64,000 nucleotides of DNA from Dipteris shenzhenensis (taxonomy: Eukaryota; Polypodiophyta; Polypodiopsida; Gleicheniales), in NCBI GenBank assembly GCA_047967505.1, contig CM106541.1, one strand, 5' to 3'. The notes under the pieces are model-generated. The model did not search any database. It was given only the letters and a program-made list of their open reading frames with translations, and had not been told where the DNA came from. Numbering within the stretch: position 1 is the stretch's first letter; every line of letters starts with the position of its first letter. This document shows positions 54,623 to 64,000 of this stretch, one piece after another. A program made the position numbers and the translations under genes.

Positions 54623-55364
54623 CTTCACATTCAAAACACAGAAATTTTGAAGATTGAGCTTTTGGACAATCAGAAAGACAAACAACTTGATTTCCGACGT
54701 CCGGTTGCTTAAAGTATGGTAATTATCTACTTTCAAATTGAAGAGACATATAGAGTATTTGTAAATAAATCAGCACAAGCACGAAAGATGACCTACACAA
54801 GATCGAGCTACATAACATCTCGATTCCCAACATTTTGGTTTCTGTATAATATGTTCCAGATGTGAAGATACATACAAAGGTTATCCAAGAAATTGACTAA
54901 GCAAGATTATCTTCCTATAACATGAACCAGATGTAGAATATTAAACACAGTACTCCAGATCTTGTGTAATTTCAAACTTCCCAAAGCTAAACTCTATACT
55001 CTCACAGCTTGTGCTCTTGCTTAACCTATTAACTAATCCCTTCAAGAGAAGTAAGGTCTCACATATTTTTCATTAGACATTGCTTCGTGATGAAGGCTAT
55101 CCCAAGCATTTTTCAGTTTTTGAGAACACCAAAATTTCATGCCATTGATATAGGAGTGGTGACAAGGAAAATGCTATGACCATGCCTATGTTTCGTCAAA
55201 CATCAATCAGTCACCCCTTAAATACTTTAACTCAACATGCATAATTGATGAATCTCAAAGAAAACTAGAATCTATAAAGGCCCTCTTCATCTCATCTTTC
55301 CTTGTGATCCAATTCCATTACCACTCAATTTTCCTTTGCAATAGTAAAATTTGCCCCCCCTCCA

Positions 55365-55530
55365 AAGAGAGAGAGAGAGAGAGAGAAAGACAGAAAGAAA
55401 GAAAGAAAGATATATTAACGTCCACGGGAGACCTCATGGGCCTATGGGACAAAGTGCACAGAAAAACGAACTCATACAAGCCTTAGTGGGCTGAAGCAAA
55501 GGGTACGCTAGGACCCTTGCTGAGTACTAG
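55365..55530 (-). mobile_element. LINE 3'-end fragment with (CTTT)n tail
   Basis: Minus strand carries the same terminus as LINE B: GTGCACTTTGTCCCATAGGC, then GACGTTAATATATCTTTC and CTTT/CT repeats. A 5'-truncated copy, related to 53927-54080 but diverged. Confidence 0.7.
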
Positions 55531-55708
55531 TCTATGCTAATAGAATCATAATCATAATCATAATCATATCAATCAATCTATCTATCTAGGCGTTGGGACG
55601 AAATCGAAGCCTGGTACAGTGATGGCTCTCTGGTGGGCTGCGAAAATGTCTCGTATCTGCGTTTGTCGAGCTGTCTCGCGCTGCGGTGGGAGGCGCGGTC
55701 TCCTCATG

Positions 55709-55738
55709 GGGAGAGAGAGAGAGAGAGAGAGAGAGAGG
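55709..55738. repeat. (GA)n microsatellite at the truncated LTR edge
   Basis: About 14 GA units run directly into the truncated copia 1 5' LTR at 55738. Confidence 0.9.
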
Positions 55739-55915
55739 TGTGCCTTTTATGCCACATAGGACACTTAGTCCTATGTGACACCTAGGACACTTAGTCCTAG
55801 GTCTAGGTACAAGTACTATGTACTTTGTTTTTACACACTACTCAAGATTGATGTGATGACTGTTTCTTTCGACTCTTTGTACCTTACACTCACTCTTTCA
55901 TTCAACGATCCTATA
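55738..55915 (+). repeat. copia 1 5' LTR, 3' portion only
   Basis: Matches 61508-61685. The first 86 bp or so of the LTR are missing and replaced by (GA)n. Two stem-loops (55753-55777 and 55780-55802) lie near its start. Confidence 0.85.
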
Positions 55916-55916
55916 G

Positions 55917-55928
55917 TGGTATCAGAGC
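55917..55928 (+). other. copia 1 primer binding site
   Basis: TGGTATCAGAGC, complementary to plant initiator tRNA-Met, one base after the LTR end. Confidence 0.9.
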
Positions 55929-55960
55929 AACGGTTGACTCATCTTCTACCCCCCGGATTT

Positions 55961-56430
55961 GTACCAGCGCTCCTTCATCCGTACAGTCCGTACGATTGTA
56001 CAGACGACCGTACTCACAGCTTGCTTCCGTACGTGCTTGCACCACCGTACAGCAAACGTACTGTGATTTCGTACAACAGGCGTACCTGCTCCGTACTATT
56101 CCGTACACCATACAGTGTGGTACTTGTTCTGTACAGTGTCTCGTAATTGTTCAGTACTGTTGTCGTACAGCTTCCATACAACGCACCTGTTTCGTACACA
56201 GTATTTGCTTCACACATGTTCCGTACAGATGTACATTGAATTCAGTATTGTTCCGTACATCGTACATCTAACCCGTACCTTCGTCGTACGTTTCGTACAT
56301 ATGCTCCGTACAGCCTCCGTACACAATACCTACTCTGTACATGATCCGTACAATCTCCGTACGTTGTACTTGTGCTGTACATTGAATCTGCTCCATACAG
56401 TGGTACTTGTCCTGGGATTCCCGTACAGGT
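55961..56430 (+). repeat. GTAC-rich leader of copia 1
   Basis: By hand count 32 GTAC tetramers in about 450 bp, most in the context CCGTAC or CGTACA; about two are expected by chance. It lies between PBS and gag. Then 56700-56800 repeats CATTGAGTCACATTTGCA-like words. GTAC is the core bound by plant SBP/SPL factors; whether they act here is inference. Confidence 0.85.
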
Positions 56431-57056
56431 TTGGCACGTGTGAAATCATTTGTAGTATATTCTCAAAAATTGGGGCTTTTGAGGGCTTTTGCTATCCTTA
56501 TCTTCCTTCTACTATTTGAAATCTTCTCAAGTCATTTCAGCAGTTTGGAAAGCCTACATCTTGAGGTCTATACTTTGGGACAGGTGCACTTTTGCAGTCA
56601 ATTTGTGGACAGCAAGTCCTAATTTTGCAGTTGCAAGCCTTGAGGCTATTTTTTGGGATTTGATCTGCAATTTCTTATTTGATTGCAATACTTTGGGTCA
56701 GATTGGAGAACATTGAGTCACATTTGCAGGACATTGAGTCTTTTCTACAGGACATTGAGTCAGATTCTCATACATTGGGTCACATTTGCAAAAATCTCAG
56801 CAAAATTTGGGGCTTTTCTGCATTTGCCCTCTTTTTGGCCTATCTGCCCTCATTAAATTGGGGCTTTTGCTAGATTTGCTGTTTTTGTAGTGAACATTGC
56901 CTGACACAATCACATTTGGGTCAAATCTGCATTTGCCCTTTGATTTGGGTTGGAAATTTGCAGATATTTGCTGTCATTTTTGGACAGCCAGCTCTTTGCA
57001 GTGATAGCCTTGAGGCTTTTGGGTTTTCAGGTCTTTTTCAGGGTATCCCATTTGCA

Positions 57057-57992
57057 ATGGCTCGCAACAATCAAGATCTATTTGGCATTCTTCATGAAGA
57101 TGATAAGTTGGATGGCACCAACTATCCGATGTGGTCTTATCTCATGAAACATATTCTTGTTGCAAAGCATTTGTGGAATATTGTTTCTGGGGTTGTGATC
57201 TGAGGCCAGCCAATGCTACAGTGGTTGCCTCTACTGCTGGTCCCTCGGCAGGGGGTACTCCTCCTGATGCCTTATCTTCTAGCACTCCTGCTATTGCTCC
57301 CCCAACTCAGGAACAATCAAGATGGGATGCAAGAGATGCGAATGCACATTCCTGTATTGCTTTATCATGCAAGAGAATCATTATTCCACACATCCGGTCT
57401 TGTAGGACAACAAAGGATGCTTGGGACAAATTGGCTTCTCTTTATCAGATTCACAATGAGGCACGTGTTGCATTTTTAAGAAGACAGTTGCAGGAAGTCA
57501 GTATGAATGAAGGTGATTCTATGGATGCATATCTGACAAAGGTAAAGGATCTCATGGAACAACTTGCCAATATTAATGAGGTGGTGCCAAATTCTCAGCT
57601 TGTCAATACCACATTGAATGATTGCCAAATACATATCAAGGGTTTGCTACAACCCTTCGGTTAGTGGCCATGGGTAATCCAGCCACTACTCTTTTGATCA
57701 GCTTGTCACTTTGCTTTTGCAGGAAGAGCAAAGTCATGTTAATAGACAAGCCATTATTCCTAATCATGCATTTGCTTCACAGCAGACAGGAAGAGGCAAG
57801 GCTTCCAAGCCTATGGGCAAGCCTAAATCTGAGCATAGCAGCTGCAATTCCTCCCATGCATCTAAAAATACAGCAGATAAGTCAAAGAAGAAAAGATGCA
57901 ACTATTGTCGCAAGCCTGGACATGACATTTCAGAATACAGAAAGCGCATTGCTTCGGAGAAAAAGAAAGCAGAATTGACAGTTAATGCCTAA
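57057..57992 (+). pseudogene. copia 1 gag (broken)
   Basis: ATG at 57057 (MARNNQDLFGILHEDDKLDG, then NYPMWSYLMKHIL). The frame changes near 57190 and again near 57660. The core has KDAWDKLASLYQ and MDAYLTKVKDLMEQL. A basic stretch precedes a zinc knuckle, CNYCRKPGHDISEY, whose last Cys is replaced by Tyr. Stops at 57990-57992. Confidence 0.88.
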
Positions 57993-58049
57993 CATGCAAT
58001 TGAACCCCACGAGCCAGCAGATGCTTCACATGCACTATTTCTAATGATG

Positions 58050-61000
58050 TTCAGTGTTAGTATTTTGATAGTGGTGCTTCCAAGCACGTCACATCTTGCA
58101 GACAGTTGTTTCATTCTTTAGCTGATGCACCTCGAGGGGGGACTGTCACATGTGCTAATAATGCTTCCTATGCTGTAAAAGGAATTGGAGATGTGCAGCT
58201 CACATCCATTTCAAGCCATCCTGTCACTTTAACAAATGTTCTCTTTGTGCCTGAAATTGAAGTCAACTTGATTTCAATTTCAGCAATTGCCACTTCAGGT
58301 TTTAGAGTGATTTTTAATGGCTACAGATGCCTAGTTTATGATCTTCGTGATGACAATGCCATGGTTCTCACTGGCACTTAGTTCTCACTGGCACTTTGCA
58401 AAAGGGGCTTTATCACCTTGATCATCACTCAACTGCACTTTCTATTAAAGCATTTGCTATTTCAGATTCACAGCTTGCTGAAACTCATCTTTGGCATGAG
58501 AGAATGGGTCATTTCAATTATAGAGCTCTTGCAAAGCTACATTCACAGCAGATGGCTAATGATGTACCTCAAACTCACACAGTTTCCAAACATGTGTGTG
58601 AGGGTTGTCTTTTGGGTAAGATGCATCGGTTTCCTTTTCAAAAAAATTGTCCAAAACTCTCACAAAGGAGATTACAGCTAGTACACACTGATGTCTGTGG
58701 CCCAATGAGGACAAATGCCAATGGGGGGTACAAATATTTTATGACTCTCATTGATGACTTCACAAGATATTGCTGGGTATATCCTTTAAAAGTCAACTCT
58801 GAAGTGTTCTTATGCTTTTAGAGGTGGTTGAATATGGTTGAGAATGAATCAAGATGCAAGCTTATCACCCTCAACACAGATAGGGGAGGAGAGTATATGT
58901 CAAAGGAGTTTGATGCATTTTTGTCTTCACGGGGCATTGTTCACTCAAGCACTACTCCTGAAAGGAGAACAGGTCTACTATGGAGATGGCCAGATGCATG
59001 CTTAAGGCCAAGTCTTTGCCAAATAAATTTTGGCTTGATGCAGTAATGTGTGCCAACTATGTGCTGAATAGATCACCTACAAAGGCATTGAAGACTGTTA
59101 CACCTTATGAAGCATGGAAACGCAGGAAGCCTTCACTTTCACACATGAGAGTTTTTGGGTCTCTTGCATGTGTTCATGTACCATCTCAGCTGAGACATAA
59201 GCTTGATGACAAGGCAATCAAATGCATATTTATTGGTTACAGCCAGGAGAGCAGAGGGTATAGGTTGTACCAACCAAATACTGGAAAGATTATTGTCAGT
59301 AGGGATGTAATCTTTGCTGAACATTCGGCTTCTCCTCTCGTGGACTGCAAAGCTAAGCCAGAAGTTGACATGTTTGATGCCTTTGAATCTTGGTTACCTC
59401 TACCTTTCTCAGAAGAGGACTTTGACCAGCAACATGAGCCTCTTGCAGGCCCTCCAAGAAGCAATGATCAGCCACTACCCCATGCTGATTTGCAGGTTTC
59501 TCTTCCAGCACAAAATGATCCCACTATTCATGATGCAGTGATTGAAGAAAGAGCTGTCAATAGACAGCAAAGGCAAGTTCCCAGATGGCTTCTTGATATA
59601 TTGAGGGACAGCAAACAAGATCAGCCTTTTGCTGCCCGGACAAGATCAGAGAATAGACAGATGCATGGTCACTTTCTTGAGTTTGCACTCCTTGCTACAG
59701 CTTGCAATGAAGAGCCTCTGTCCCATAAAGATGCTTTTGACAACAAAGAGTGGATGGATGCAATGAGAGCTGAGTTACAATCCATTGCCAAAAATGACAC
59801 ATGGGAATTAGTAGATCTCCCTCCCGGCAAGCATGCCATTGGTACGAGGTGGGTCTACAAATTAAAAAGGAAATCTGATGGCAGCATAGATCGACACAAA
59901 GCCCGTCTTGTTGCAAAAGAATATGCCCAACAACAAGGCATTGACTTTGAGGAGACACTTGCTCCCACATCCAGGATTACTACCATTAGGTGTGTCCTTG
60001 CCGTCGCAGCCCATCACCATTGGAAAGTGCACCAACTTGACATCAAGACTGCTTTTCTTCATGGGGATCTGCAGGAAGAAGTCTATGTCACACAACCTCC
60101 TGGCTTTGAGGTTGTTAATTCTGAAAACAAGGTATGCCGGCTTAGAAAAGCCCTTTATGGTTTGAAGCAGGCACCCAGGGCATGGTACGCCAAAATTCAT
60201 GCACACTTACTATCCCTTGGTTTTCAGAATAGCCCCACAGAACCCACTCTTTATGTCCGTGGGAGTGGATCTAATTTTCTAGTGCTGATTTTATATGTGG
60301 ATGATATGCTCATCACAGGCCCAGATACTCAGCATATTGCAGCTTTCAAGGCTGATTTGCAGCAAGTTTTGGAAATGTCAGACATGGGACAACTCCACTA
60401 TTATTTGGGCATTCAATTTGCTCATGTTGAGGGGGGTATCATGATGTCACAGTCCAAGTATATTGGACAGCTCCTTGATCGTTTTCAGTTCGAGGATTGT
60501 AAGCCAATCTCTACTCCAGTGGAACCTGGCTTCAAATTCTCAGCTCATGATGGGAGCCCACCATGTGATATGACTCTTTATCAGCAGGCTGTTGGATGCC
60601 TTATTTATTTATGTCACACCAGACCTGACTTATAGTATGTAGTATCTCAGCTCAGCAGATTCATGCACATGCCCAGTTCACAGCATTGGCAGGCAGTGAA
60701 GAGAGTTTTCAGATATCTCAAAGGCACTCAGAATTTAGCCCTCTTCTATGGTGATCACGGCTCACTTACCATGCATGCTTACATGGATAGTGACTGGGCA
60801 GGATGTTCCAACACCAGAGTGTCACATACCGGCAATTGTTTTTTGCTTGGCAATTCATGTACCTCTTGGCTTAGCAAGAAGCAACTGTTTTTTGCTTGGC
60901 AATTCATGTATCTCTTGGCTTAGCAAGAAGCAACCAACAGTTGCCACATCTAGCTGTGAGGCTGAGTACAAGGCAGCTTGCACCGCTACAGTAGAGTGTG

Positions 61001-61293
61001 TATGGCTTCGACAGTTACTTACAGATCCTGGTATTCGCCAGACATCCTCCACTATGGTCTACACTGACAGCTAGAGTGCTTTGGCCATTGCGCGTAACCT
61101 AGTGTTTCATGCGCGTACCAAACATATTGAAGTTCACTATCATTATGTTCGGGAGAGGTTGTCAGCAGGAGACATAGAGTTGTCCTATCTTCCCATAGAG
61201 GACAACATAGCAGATCTGTTTACAAAGGCACTTCCTCGTCCCAAGTTCGAAGTCTTCCGCCAGGCTTTACACTTGGTTCCCTTTGTTACATGA
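58050..61293 (+). pseudogene. copia 1 pol: protease, integrase, RT, RNase H (broken)
   Basis: Protease YFDSGASKHVTS (about 58068) follows a TAG. A 17-bp duplication near 58375-58395 brings another stop. GAG-pre-integrase is LWHERMGHFNYR with CEGCLLGKMH; integrase has HTDVCGPM and NTDRGGEYMS, and the QQNG-AER segment is damaged (58945-58985). One long frame at 58980-60635 runs from the integrase end through RT ([66 protein letters not shown]) to a TAG. RNase H (60640-61293) has DSDWAGC, a 54-bp tandem duplication, SSCEAEYKAA, a TAG where DSQSA would be read, and ARTKHIEVHYHYVRERL. Confidence 0.92.
60838..60945. repeat. 54-bp tandem duplication in copia 1 RNase H
   Basis: Two copies of a unit with TTTTTTGCTTGGCAATTCAT and TCTTGGCTTAGCAAGAAGCA sit head to tail. 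Although 54 is divisible by three, the second copy brings a frame with TAG near 60920. Confidence 0.85.
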
Positions 61294-61410
61294 TCTGACA
61301 TACCTTGTACATTCATAGGTGGCTGTATCCTTTTGGATGAACATGTGCCACCATGATAAGAAAATACCAGGTATTCTGAGACGTTTCCAAAATACTTCAG
61401 ACCATACCAT

Positions 61411-61421
61411 GGAGGGGGGTT
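61411..61421 (+). other. copia 1 polypurine tract
   Basis: GGAGGGGGGT directly before the TG start of the 3' LTR. Confidence 0.75.
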
Positions 61422-61685
61422 TGTAGGCCATCTTCTCCCAGTTCTAGTGATGCCCTATAGGCCCTGGTATGTGCCTTGTAGGCATTGGTATAGGCACTTA
61501 GTTTATTGTGTGCCTTTTATGCCACATAGGACACTTAGTCCTATGTGACACCTAGGACACTTAGTCCTAGGTCTAGGTACAAGTACTATGTACTTTGTTT
61601 TTACACACTACTCAAGATTGACGTGATGACTGTTTCTTTCGACTCTTTGTACCTTACACTCGCTCTTTCATTCAACATTCCTACA
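61422..61685 (+). repeat. copia 1 3' LTR
   Basis: 264 bp, starting TGTAGGCCATC after the polypurine tract and ending CCTACA. Contains the same pair of stem-loops as the 5' LTR remnant. Confidence 0.85.
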
Positions 61686-62002
61686 GACATTGGGGTTATA
61701 ACACTAGCTATGGGAACGAAGTGCATAAATATGTTGGGACAACAAATTAAATCAAGAAAATAATTTTGGGAATCATTCAATACTAAACAAAGATCATAAA
61801 AAATTGTGCATTGTCTATTTACCAAGACGTTTCAGCAAGATTTGCTTTCTCAAGCGTAACAGTAACAGTTGTTTCAGAGTTCGATTATAGTGGTTGATTT
61901 AAAACCAAGAACCATTAAACAAAATATGCTTGGACAGCCTTTTTGTATTTGAGAAGCTGGAACTCCTCATATGCTGCCATTGTAGAGTAATCTAAGACGA
62001 AC

Positions 62003-62266
62003 CTGAAGATCATCAATCTCCTCATGTAAGTACGCCAAACCACGAGCAGCACCCAAAGCTATATTCAACCTCTCATTCCAAGGAAGAACAGGAGTGTCCC
62101 TTCCGAATAAATGATCCTCCAGGCTCTTGTTAGGCATAAACTCATAAACAAGTAACCGTTGTATGCCACGCTCATCATCCTCAGCACAGTATCCCACAAG
62201 CTTCACCAAGTTTGGATGCTCAACGAACCCAAGAAAGTGAACCTCTGCCAGCCATTCTTTATGGCC
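62003..62266 (-). CDS. RLCK VII kinase (PCRK1/PBL19-like), N-lobe/hinge exon
   Basis: 88 codons in phase 0: [20 protein letters not shown], then [20 protein letters not shown] (hinge), [12 protein letters not shown] and [10 protein letters not shown]. It includes the C-helix Glu (EWLAE) and the alphaE helix. Acceptor TGTAG|GGC, donor CAG|GTTCGT. The glycine loop and the ATP-anchoring Lys must lie in exons beyond 64000, since none was found in 62270-64000. The phrase [18 protein letters not shown] is typical of the PCRK1/PBL19 branch of RLCK VII. Confidence 0.92.
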
Positions 62267-62297
62267 CTACACAGTGCAATTGCAAAGTGTTTTTGTA

Positions 62298-62322
62298 ATC
62301 TCTCTCTCTCTCTCTCTCTCTT
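62298..62322. repeat. (CT)n microsatellite
   Basis: About 12 CT units in the kinase intron, just upstream of the exon. Confidence 0.9.
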
Positions 62323-62324
62323 TC

Positions 62325-64000
62325 TTATATTATTTTATTTTTTGTAAACAATGACAACACAAAACAAACAAAATAAATAGAGCAGTACACACAACTTAAG
62401 AAAGATCCAAGCAAATTTTTCAAAAATCTGCATGCGGAGTCATTGGAATAAGACGAAACACGTCAAATCCATGTTCAAGGAAAGAATTTGCAGAGACCTA
62501 GCCATACAAATACTTGGGCCTGGCATTTGAATCAGCAAATAGACTTCAGATTTTCTTTGTTTTTTCCTTTTTTACTAAAGAAGGGAATCATCTATTATGT
62601 GCAATGAAAAAACAACACCATCTCAGTTATTTGTAAGTTGTTGAAAATAAAGCTAGCTGCCTTGCAGCCCGCACCTCCGAGATTTGGCTCATTGCCTGTG
62701 GTATCCCAAGAGCAAGTGCCAACAACCAGCATGGCAGGCTATACAACCAATGGAGTCCTTGAATTGTGAAAATATAGAAGATAATGCATGCAAGGCCTTG
62801 TAGGAATGCTCACGTTGCTCTCTCTCCCATATCACTCAATTGCTGACAAGGATGACAACAGGTACAATTTTCTATCCTCCCATCAATAGGTTACAACATG
62901 CTACCCATATGTTCCAGGCCATGATGTTGGCAAGGATCTCCTAGACACTACCCTCTGGACAGTTTGATGGGTGCTGCATGGAGGGAGGGGTGGCATCTTG
63001 TATCTTCTACATATAGCTGTCTCGCCACTCGACAAATAAGGGATATCTCTCTATGCAAAATGTGTGTCTCACCTTTGAAAACCAAGTTACAATTGCCCAA
63101 GTGAACACTTGCCAAATGTGCCAGAATCATGAATGATATTGGTGAGCATTATCAAATCCCCTATACCGACATGTTGGGCAGTCCCATAAGCAATGGAAGA
63201 TTGCCTCCTAAAAACTTGCCATGCGGCAATGGCACGTGCCATTTGTGAGAGTTTGGAGATTGAGAAAGCTAGAAAATGTGGAGCTGAGCTTAATTGAAAT
63301 ATGAGATACAAGAGAAGGTTATCAAGATGATAAAACCCTAAAACCCTAGGGTGAGTTAAAACTCGCACAGTTGCTTACTCAACCACTAACTGTGGTGGGG
63401 GAAAAACCTTGGAAGAAAAAAGTTCCCATAACCCTCCTAATTAACTAATGCATTGGAAACTACCTTAAAGATTACACCATTTCTAGCACCCCCCTGCAGA
63501 GGCGACATCCTGGTGTACAAGGAGTGATCTCAATTACCAAATGGAAGTAAACCCAAATATTTGCAGAAAGCTTCAAACTTTTCTTTGGATAAAGAACAAA
63601 GGAAAGAGGAGAGTTTGTAAGTACCTTTAGCCAAAATTGTTGTAGCAACCTACAATACATGTTTGCTGTTCCACTCTACTGCACATTGTTCAAGATCTGT
63701 GTATGTATCTATCCCAATCTACATTTGTGTGCACAACAGAAAGGAGCAAGATTTGATTTAAGCACTGTGTGAATGTTTCTATACATTTTTCCGCTGCGGG
63801 AGTGTTGGCTACATCAAGCAACCTCCGTCTCTGTTTTCAAACATCATCTTGGTTTTGGATTCAAACTTGATGGTCTCTTCTCAGGTCAAGCTATGAGAAG
63901 TCTTTAATACAGTTCACCATTTGTCAATCACAATCGATGGTGATCTTTGTTAACACCCTTAATTGTTACAAAGATGATGGGTGTTGCTCTTGATGAGATT
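62325..64000. other. intron sequence of the kinase gene, nothing recognised
   Basis: No coding exon, element or RNA gene was identified up to the window end. The next 5' kinase exon is therefore more than 1.7 kb upstream of the exon at 62266. Confidence 0.5.

Larger units (their letters stand above)
55738..61685 (+). mobile_element. copia 1: LTR retrotransposon with truncated 5' LTR
   Basis: Plus-strand Ty1/copia element: 5' LTR remnant 55738-55915, PBS 55917-55928, GTAC-rich leader, gag from 57057, pol to 61293, PPT about 61411-61420 and full 3' LTR 61422-61685. The shared 178 bp of the LTRs differ at about five positions. Coding frames carry several stops and frameshifts but the domains are complete. 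It sits antisense inside the kinase intron. TSDs could not be defined because the 5' end is lost. Confidence 0.92.
54623..62002 (-). other. 7.4-kb intron of the RLCK VII kinase gene
   Basis: From the donor CAG|GTTCGT at 62002 to the acceptor at 54623. Holds a LINE 3' scrap (55365-55530) and copia 1 (55738-61685). Positions 54630-55360 show no recognised feature. Confidence 0.85.

Noticed and set aside
62270-64000. N-terminal kinase exon with the glycine loop and VAVK lysine
   Set aside because: Looked for in all minus-strand frames; nothing resembling G-x-GGFG or VAVK was found, so those exons must lie beyond the window.

Overview
The window looks like intergenic and intronic DNA from a land plant with a large, retrotransposon-rich genome. 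A fern, or another seed-free plant, is my best guess. The reasons are a plant receptor-like cytoplasmic kinase gene (RLCK VII) whose introns reach 7.4 and 21 kb and are packed with nested retroelements; GT-AG introns throughout; plant-type Ty1/copia elements primed by initiator tRNA-Met; and a SWIM-finger MULE-like gene of a type I associate with lycophytes, bryophytes and ferns. The organism call is inference. No tRNA, rRNA or CRISPR array was seen.

Layout, left to right. 0.7-5.3 kb: decayed minus-strand Helitron (Rep/helitron-like parts, helicase core deleted, apurinic-type endonuclease tail) followed by a decayed minus-strand Ty3/gypsy fragment. 6.1-7.0 kb: purine-rich minisatellite. 8.27-14.07 kb: one full-length but mutated L1-type LINE on the minus strand with perfect 16-bp target-site duplications. 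15.8-16.0 kb: GGA/GAA-rich tract. 17.19-17.57 kb: foldback with direct repeats. 17.8-18.1 kb: copia scrap. 18.57-21.88 kb: multi-exon MULE-like SWIM gene (minus). 22.3-23.6 kb: array of GTTTCGC/GCGAAAC palindromes wrapped around a CCCACG-type microsatellite. About 24.3 kb: broken ACT-domain (ACR-like) exon. 25.7-25.9 kb: a second palindrome array.

26.22-30.09 kb, plus strand: a nine-exon gene whose exons all join in frame at GT-AG sites, giving a predicted 987-residue protein. It combines an N-terminal ParB-like domain (GNHR motif) with a C-terminal DNA amino-methyltransferase-like domain of the beta-class motif order. This architecture is familiar from bacteria and phages, not from described plant genes. 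It is the best candidate here for an undescribed system.

32.88 kb to beyond 64 kb, minus strand: PCRK1/PBL19-like RLCK VII kinase. Three 3' exons lie in the window (62.27-62.00, 54.62-54.50, 33.44-32.88 kb); the 5' exons lie outside. Its 21-kb intron holds LINE A (plus), interrupted by a copia element with LTRs and 5-bp TSDs (35.9-41.4 kb, minus), then LINE B (plus), a CTCAGCC-rich tract, and a 3'-truncated copia (46.8-51.2 kb, minus) sitting inside LINE C (minus). Its 7.4-kb intron holds a copia element (55.7-61.7 kb, plus) whose leader carries 32 GTAC tetramers in about 450 bp. Most retroelement ORFs carry stops, frameshifts and short tandem duplications and look dead. The ParB/methyltransferase gene, the kinase exons and possibly the MULE gene are the only apparently intact coding units.
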